Assembly (NCBI GenBank): GCA_023390905.1
Contig: JAEWBY010000008.1
Coordinates: 1-64,000, forward strand
Source of the DNA: Pseudomonadota bacterium
Lineage (GTDB): Bacteria; Pseudomonadota; Gammaproteobacteria; Xanthomonadales; Xanthomonadaceae
DNA length: 64,000 bases
Direction: 5' to 3'
In this document: in pieces, positions 60,672 to 64,000 of the stretch
How the letters are laid out: the number at the start of each line of letters is the position of its first letter
Numbering within the stretch: position 1 is the first letter of the stretch
Translations under genes and position numbers: made by a program
Notes under the pieces: model-generated
Told to the model about the DNA's origin: nothing
Seen by the model: only the letters and a program-made list of their open reading frames with translations
Database searches by the model: none

Positions 60672-62000
60672 TCAGAGATGTTTGATGATCTCGTCGGCGA
60701 ATTCGCTGCACTTCACTTCGGTCGCGCCTTCCATCAGGCGGGCGAAGTCGTAGGTGACGCGCTTGCTGGCGATGGCCTGGTTCATGCCGTCGATGATGCG
60801 ATCGGCCGCTTCGGCCCAGCCCATGTAGCGGAGCATCATTTCGCCGGACAGGATCACCGAGCCCGGGTTGACCTTGTCCAGATCGGCGTACTTGGGCGCG
60901 GTGCCGTGCGTGGCTTCGAACACCGCATGGCCGGTCACGTAGTTGATGTTGGCGCCCGGTGCGATGCCGATGCCGCCGACCTGCGCGGCAAGCGCGTCGG
61001 ACAGGTAATCGCCATTGAGGTTGAGCGTGGCGGACACGTCGTATTCGCGCGGGCGCAGCAGGATCTGCTGCAGGAACGCATCGGCGATGGCGTCCTTGAT
61101 GACGATGCCCGCGCCCGGCTTGCCTTCCGGAATGACGTGCCACGGGCCGCCGTCCAGCTCCACCGCGCCGAAGAAGTCGCGCGCCACCTGATAGCCCCAG
61201 TCACGGAAGCCACCTTCGGTGAACTTCATGATGTTGCCCTTGTGCACCAGCGTGACCGACTTGCGGCCATTGTCGATGGCGTACTGGATGGCGCTGCGCA
61301 CCAGGCGCTCGGTGCCCAGGCGGCTGACCGGCTTGATGCCGATGCCGACATCCACGCCCAGGTTGCGGCGTGCTTCACCGACGCCTTCCAGCGCGGCTTC
61401 CCATTCGTCGACCTTTTCCTGCGTGCCGAAGCGGATCTTGTTGAAGGCCTGCGGGAATTCCTTCGACAGGAAATCCAGCACCTTCTGCGAGTCGGCGGTG
61501 CCGCCGGCCCATTCGATGCCCGCGTAGATGTCCTCGGTGTTCTCGCGGAAGATCACCATGTCCACGTCGCCCGGCTTCTTGACCGGCGAGGGCACGCCCT
61601 CGAACCAGCGCACGGGACGCAGGCAGACGTACAGATCCAGCATCTGGCGCAGCGCCACGTTGAGCGAACGGATGCCACCGCCGACCGGCGTGGTCAACGG
61701 ACCCTTGATGGACACCAGGTAATCGCGGCAGGCCTGCACGGTCGAATCCGGCAGCCAGGTGCCGAACTGGTTGTTGGATTTTTCACCGGCGAAGACTTCC
61801 AGCCAGTGGATCTTCTTCTGGCCGCCGTAGGCTTTCTCGACCGCGGCATCGAGCACGCGGACGCTGGCGCGCCAGATGTCCGGACCGGTGCCATCGCCTT
61901 CGATGAAGGGGATGATCGGGTGGTTCGGAACATTGAGCTTGCCGCCGGAGATGGTGATCTTCTCACCGCCGGCGGGCGGGGTGAGGACAGGTTCTGCCAT
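60672..62000 (-). CDS. icd: NADP-dependent isocitrate dehydrogenase
   Basis: The 442-residue enzyme converts isocitrate to 2-oxoglutarate. IPFIEGDGTGPDIW, VGGGIRSLNVALRQ, LRPVRWFEG and VTLVHKGNIMKFTEG are matched. Ser112 in RSLNVALRQ is the AceK phosphorylation site equivalent to E. coli Ser113. Length and motifs are of the homodimeric E. coli type, not the monomeric IDH. It lies upstream of the LysR-aceK operon on the same strand, separated by a terminator and about 400 bases. Confidence 0.97.
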   Translation of the reverse strand: MAEPVLTPPAGGEKITISGGKLNVPNHPIIPFIEGDGTGPDIWRASVRVLDAAVEKAYGGQKKIHWLEVFAGEKSNNQFGTWLPDSTVQACRDYLVSIKGPLTTPVGGGIRSLNVALRQMLDLYVCLRPVRWFEGVPSPVKKPGDVDMVIFRENTEDIYAGIEWAGGTADSQKVLDFLSKEFPQAFNKIRFGTQEKVDEWEAALEGVGEARRNLGVDVGIGIKPVSRLGTERLVRSAIQYAIDNGRKSVTLVHKGNIMKFTEGGFRDWGYQVARDFFGAVELDGGPWHVIPEGKPGAGIVIKDAIADAFLQQILLRPREYDVSATLNLNGDYLSDALAAQVGGIGIAPGANINYVTGHAVFEATHGTAPKYADLDKVNPGSVILSGEMMLRYMGWAEAADRIIDGMNQAIASKRVTYDFARLMEGATEVKCSEFADEIIKHL

Positions 62001-62282
62001 GGAACTGCTCCCGGTTGAGGACGCGGGTCGGGGGACTCGCGAGGTGGATGCATCAGGTTAGCGGACGCTCATTGTCGCGGTTTATGGGGCAGCGGGCAAA
62101 GTGCGGCGCTGCCGATCGCGACCCGTCACGGCCATGTGGATACATCGAATCATCATGAGGTCAGGGCATCATTCGTCGGCGCGCGGATCCTGCTGAGGGC
62201 GGTCCGGTCGTCGCCACGCCATCGCCTGCTGGAGCGGTTCGTTCGTCGTGGAGCAGTTTCGGCCGCAGCGATTCCCGCACGC
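62001..62282. other. Intergenic region upstream of icd, no recognisable gene
   Basis: These roughly 280 bases presumably hold the icd promoter. A TAACCT -10-like element on the minus strand lies near 62055, without a clear -35. A 71-codon open frame on the plus strand (62136-62351) has no ribosome binding site and overlaps a terminator, so it is not credited. Confidence 0.5.
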
Positions 62283-62312
62283 AAAAAAGCGGGCGTGGTT
62301 CGCACCACGCCC
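62283..62312 (-). terminator. Rho-independent terminator after the small lipoprotein gene
   Basis: On the minus strand a GGGCGTGGT/ACCACGCCC stem with a short loop is followed by GC and six T. Confidence 0.92.
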
Positions 62313-62343
62313 GAGCTTGCCCACCAGGTGGGAGAGAGGGGGA

Positions 62344-62832
62344 TTACTTGACTTCGATTTCCTGGGTCATGCCGGCCGGCTGGCCATTGATGGTCACGTC
62401 GACCTTGTACTTGCCGGCGGGCCACGGCGTGGCCTTGGTGAACTCGATGTTGGTCGTGCCCTGATCGGTGGCGGTGCGGTTGGTGGACTGCTGGCCCGCC
62501 ACCTGGCCGTCCTGATAGGTCAACTTGGCGTCGATCGCCGCGTCGGTCGGCGTGGCCGCATCAGTCCTGACCGAGACGATGATCTTGTCCTTGGGCGAGA
62601 AGGTGCTGACGGCTGCGACGGAGCGATCGGCAGCGGCCGTGTTGCCGACGGTGATGGCAGTTGCAGTGACGGCAGGCGCCGGTGCCGGTGCGGTTTCGAC
62701 GGGAGCCGGGGCCGGCGCCGGTTCGGTCACCGCCGGCGCGACCGCCGGCTCTTCCTTCTTCTTGCACGCGGCCAGCGACACGGTGCCGACCAGGGCAATC
62801 ATCAGGGCATACGAAATACGGGACTTCTTCAT
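62344..62832 (-). CDS. Small lipoprotein of unknown function
   Basis: The product has 162 residues. A lipoprotein signal ends in SLAAC (Cys23) followed by KKK. An Ala/Pro/Val/Glu-rich linker of about 40 residues precedes a beta-sandwich-like domain (about 80-160). That domain has FSPKDKIIVSVRTD and TPWPAGKYKVDVTINGQ, ending in EIEVK. The final part resembles immunoglobulin-like modules of envelope proteins. It is closed by a strong terminator. A LysM protein lies 36 bases upstream on the same strand, so the two may be co-transcribed. Confidence 0.75.
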   Translation of the reverse strand: MKKSRISYALMIALVGTVSLAACKKKEEPAVAPAVTEPAPAPAPVETAPAPAPAVTATAITVGNTAAADRSVAAVSTFSPKDKIIVSVRTDAATPTDAAIDAKLTYQDGQVAGQQSTNRTATDQGTTNIEFTKATPWPAGKYKVDVTINGQPAGMTQEIEVK

Positions 62833-62867
62833 GAGGTCATTCCTTGAAGTGAGGGCGGGAGGAGGGA

Positions 62868-63173
62868 TCAGGCAATGCTGTCGCGGGGCGGAAGCTTGAT
62901 GACCTGGCCTGGGAAAATGCGATCCGGGTCTTCAAGCACATCGCGGTTGGCGTCGAAGATCTGCTTCCATGCATTGGCGCTGCCGTAATGCTCCTTGGCA
63001 ATCTTGGACAGCGTGTCGCCTTTGCCGATGGTGTAGCTCTCGCCACCGGCGATGGCCTCGGAACTGTCGACGCGCGCGGACACGTCGGAGAAGTCGGCCT
63101 TGCTGGACAGTTGTTCGGTGGAATCCACCTTGGCGGAAACGTCCGAAAAATCCGCTTTCTTCTCATTGCTCAT
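62868..63173 (-). CDS. LysM-domain protein with duplicated N-terminal motif
   Basis: The product has 101 residues. Residues about 7-40 hold two copies of KADFSDVSAxVDS. A single LysM domain follows at about 47-97 (YTIGKGDTLSKIAKEHYG, ending IFPGQVIKLP). The domain resembles the LysM part of the potassium-binding protein Kbp/YgaU but lacks its BON domain. There is no signal peptide, as in Kbp. The start at 63173 gives the family-like MSNEKK. A longer in-frame start has no support. Confidence 0.85.
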   Translation of the reverse strand: MSNEKKADFSDVSAKVDSTEQLSSKADFSDVSARVDSSEAIAGGESYTIGKGDTLSKIAKEHYGSANAWKQIFDANRDVLEDPDRIFPGQVIKLPPRDSIA

Positions 63174-63279
63174 GGAGGGCCACCGTTTCCTTGCGGGATA
63201 TTGACGGGCTAGCCTTGCACGGCATCTGTTAAGAAACCATGGTTTTACCGTAAACAAAAAGCAGACTTAGTTGTCTCAC

Positions 63280-64000
63280 TTATTGACGGATTTCGCGCTT
63301 CGCCTCCGGCGCGGAAACGCCCGGCGTCGCACGCCACGGATTGATGTCCAGCCCCCCGCGCCGCGTGTAGCGCGCTTCCACCGACAGCCATTCCGGTGAA
63401 CAGTGGGCAAGCAGATCGCGGTGGATGCGTTCGACGCACTGCTCATGGAATTCGCAATGATCGCGATAGCTGATCAGATAGCGCAGCAGTTCGGCGCGAT
63501 CGATGCGCGGGCCGGCATAGCGGATGATCACCGTCGCCCAGTCGGGCTGTCCGGTCACCGGGCAATTGGATTTGAGCAGGGAACTGCTCAGCGTTTCGTC
63601 CACGCGCCGCGCACTGTCGATGATCAGTCCTTCCGCGCGCGGCGGGCCGTAGTGATCAATCTCGATGTCGAGATCATCGATCGACTCGCCCTCGATCATT
63701 CCGGCCAGTGGCGGCAGGCCCAGGGTCACTTCGACATCGGCGCCGGCGCGCGCGGAAAGATCCGTGCGCAGCGTATCCAGCACGGCCGCCTCACTGTTGA
63801 AGCGGGTGCTGTTGAACGAATTGAGGAACAGCTTGAACGACTTGGATTCGATCAGGTTGGGCGAAGTGCACGGCACGATGAACGTGGCCGTCGCCACGCG
63901 CGGCTTGCCGCGGGCATCCAGCCAGCTCAGTTCGTAGGCGTGCCAGCGATCATGCCCGACGAACGGCAGCGCGCCGGCGTCGATGCCCAGTTCGGCGCGC
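63280..64000 (-). CDS. queF: NADPH-dependent 7-cyano-7-deazaguanine reductase (5' end cut by window)
   Basis: At least 240 residues are visible; the N-terminus lies beyond position 64000. The enzyme reduces preQ0 to preQ1 for queuosine in tRNA. The catalytic cysteine lies in SNCPVTGQPDW, and ESKSFKLFLNSF and FHEQCVERI are conserved. The sequence is of the long, two-domain gammaproteobacterial form, whose left half begins with the FVGHDRWHAYELSWL segment seen at the edge. The stop is at 63280. Confidence 0.95.
   Translation of the reverse strand, partial: RAELGIDAGALPFVGHDRWHAYELSWLDARGKPRVATATFIVPCTSPNLIESKSFKLFLNSFNSTRFNSEAAVLDTLRTDLSARAGADVEVTLGLPPLAGMIEGESIDDLDIEIDHYGPPRAEGLIIDSARRVDETLSSSLLKSNCPVTGQPDWATVIIRYAGPRIDRAELLRYLISYRDHCEFHEQCVERIHRDLLAHCSPEWLSVEARYTRRGGLDINPWRATPGVSAPEAKREIRQ

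Noticed and set aside
62136..62351. 71-codon plus-strand frame upstream of icd
   Set aside because: No ribosome binding site, and it runs through the terminator of the neighbouring lipoprotein gene.

Overview
The window is GC-rich chromosomal DNA from a gammaproteobacterium, most likely Xanthomonadales (the Xanthomonas/Lysobacter/Luteimonas relatives). This rests on the gene order: rpmH-rnpA-yidC-mnmE run one way and dnaA-dnaN-recF-gyrB the other, followed by a tonB-exbB-exbD-exbD block ending at pdxJ. The DnaA and GyrB sequences, the many TonB-dependent receptors and the codon usage agree. No rRNA, tRNA, CRISPR array, prophage or insertion sequence was recognised. The window is therefore core chromosome around the replication origin rather than a mobile island.

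Layout. 1-13000: rhomboid protease, secreted GH18 chitinase-like enzyme, a TonB-dependent receptor, an AIM24-family protein, a patatin lipoprotein, a tightly packed four-gene operon (GFA, monooxygenase, HD hydrolase, membrane protein), then an Lrp regulator divergent from phenylalanine hydroxylase with a perfect dyad between them, and a second receptor. 13000-22700: WYL regulator, NIPSNAP and an unknown gene facing a DesK/DesR-like two-component system; heptanucleotide repeat arrays before fbp; nucleoside deoxyribosyltransferase; radical SAM protein; cardiolipin synthase; pdxJ. 22700-28900: three ExbD paralogues, ExbB, TonB, a periplasmic TPR protein, an M48 lipoprotein protease and a CPBP protease.

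28900-39500 is the origin region. gyrB, recF, dnaN and dnaA lie on the minus strand; rpmH, rnpA, yidC and mnmE lie on the plus strand. The dnaA-dnaN gap carries a cluster of DnaA boxes and is the best oriC candidate. Three parS-like sites lie at recF/dnaN, two of them inside recF. Together these mark a centromere and origin module for chromosome replication and segregation.

39500-64000: a lipoprotein with a TonB C-terminal domain, a NatAB-like ABC exporter next to a TAP-type hydrolase, ferredoxin reductase, a YadGH-like ABC exporter, panE, tatD, hrpB, rluE, an exported methyltransferase, a PatZ-type acetyltransferase, and a carbon-flux cluster of aceK, a LysR regulator and icd (AceK phosphorylates isocitrate dehydrogenase). 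The window ends in small envelope proteins and a queF gene cut by the right edge. Several genes (10872, 20090, 49621) have a -10-like hexamer exactly six bases before ATG and no ribosome binding site, suggesting leaderless transcripts.
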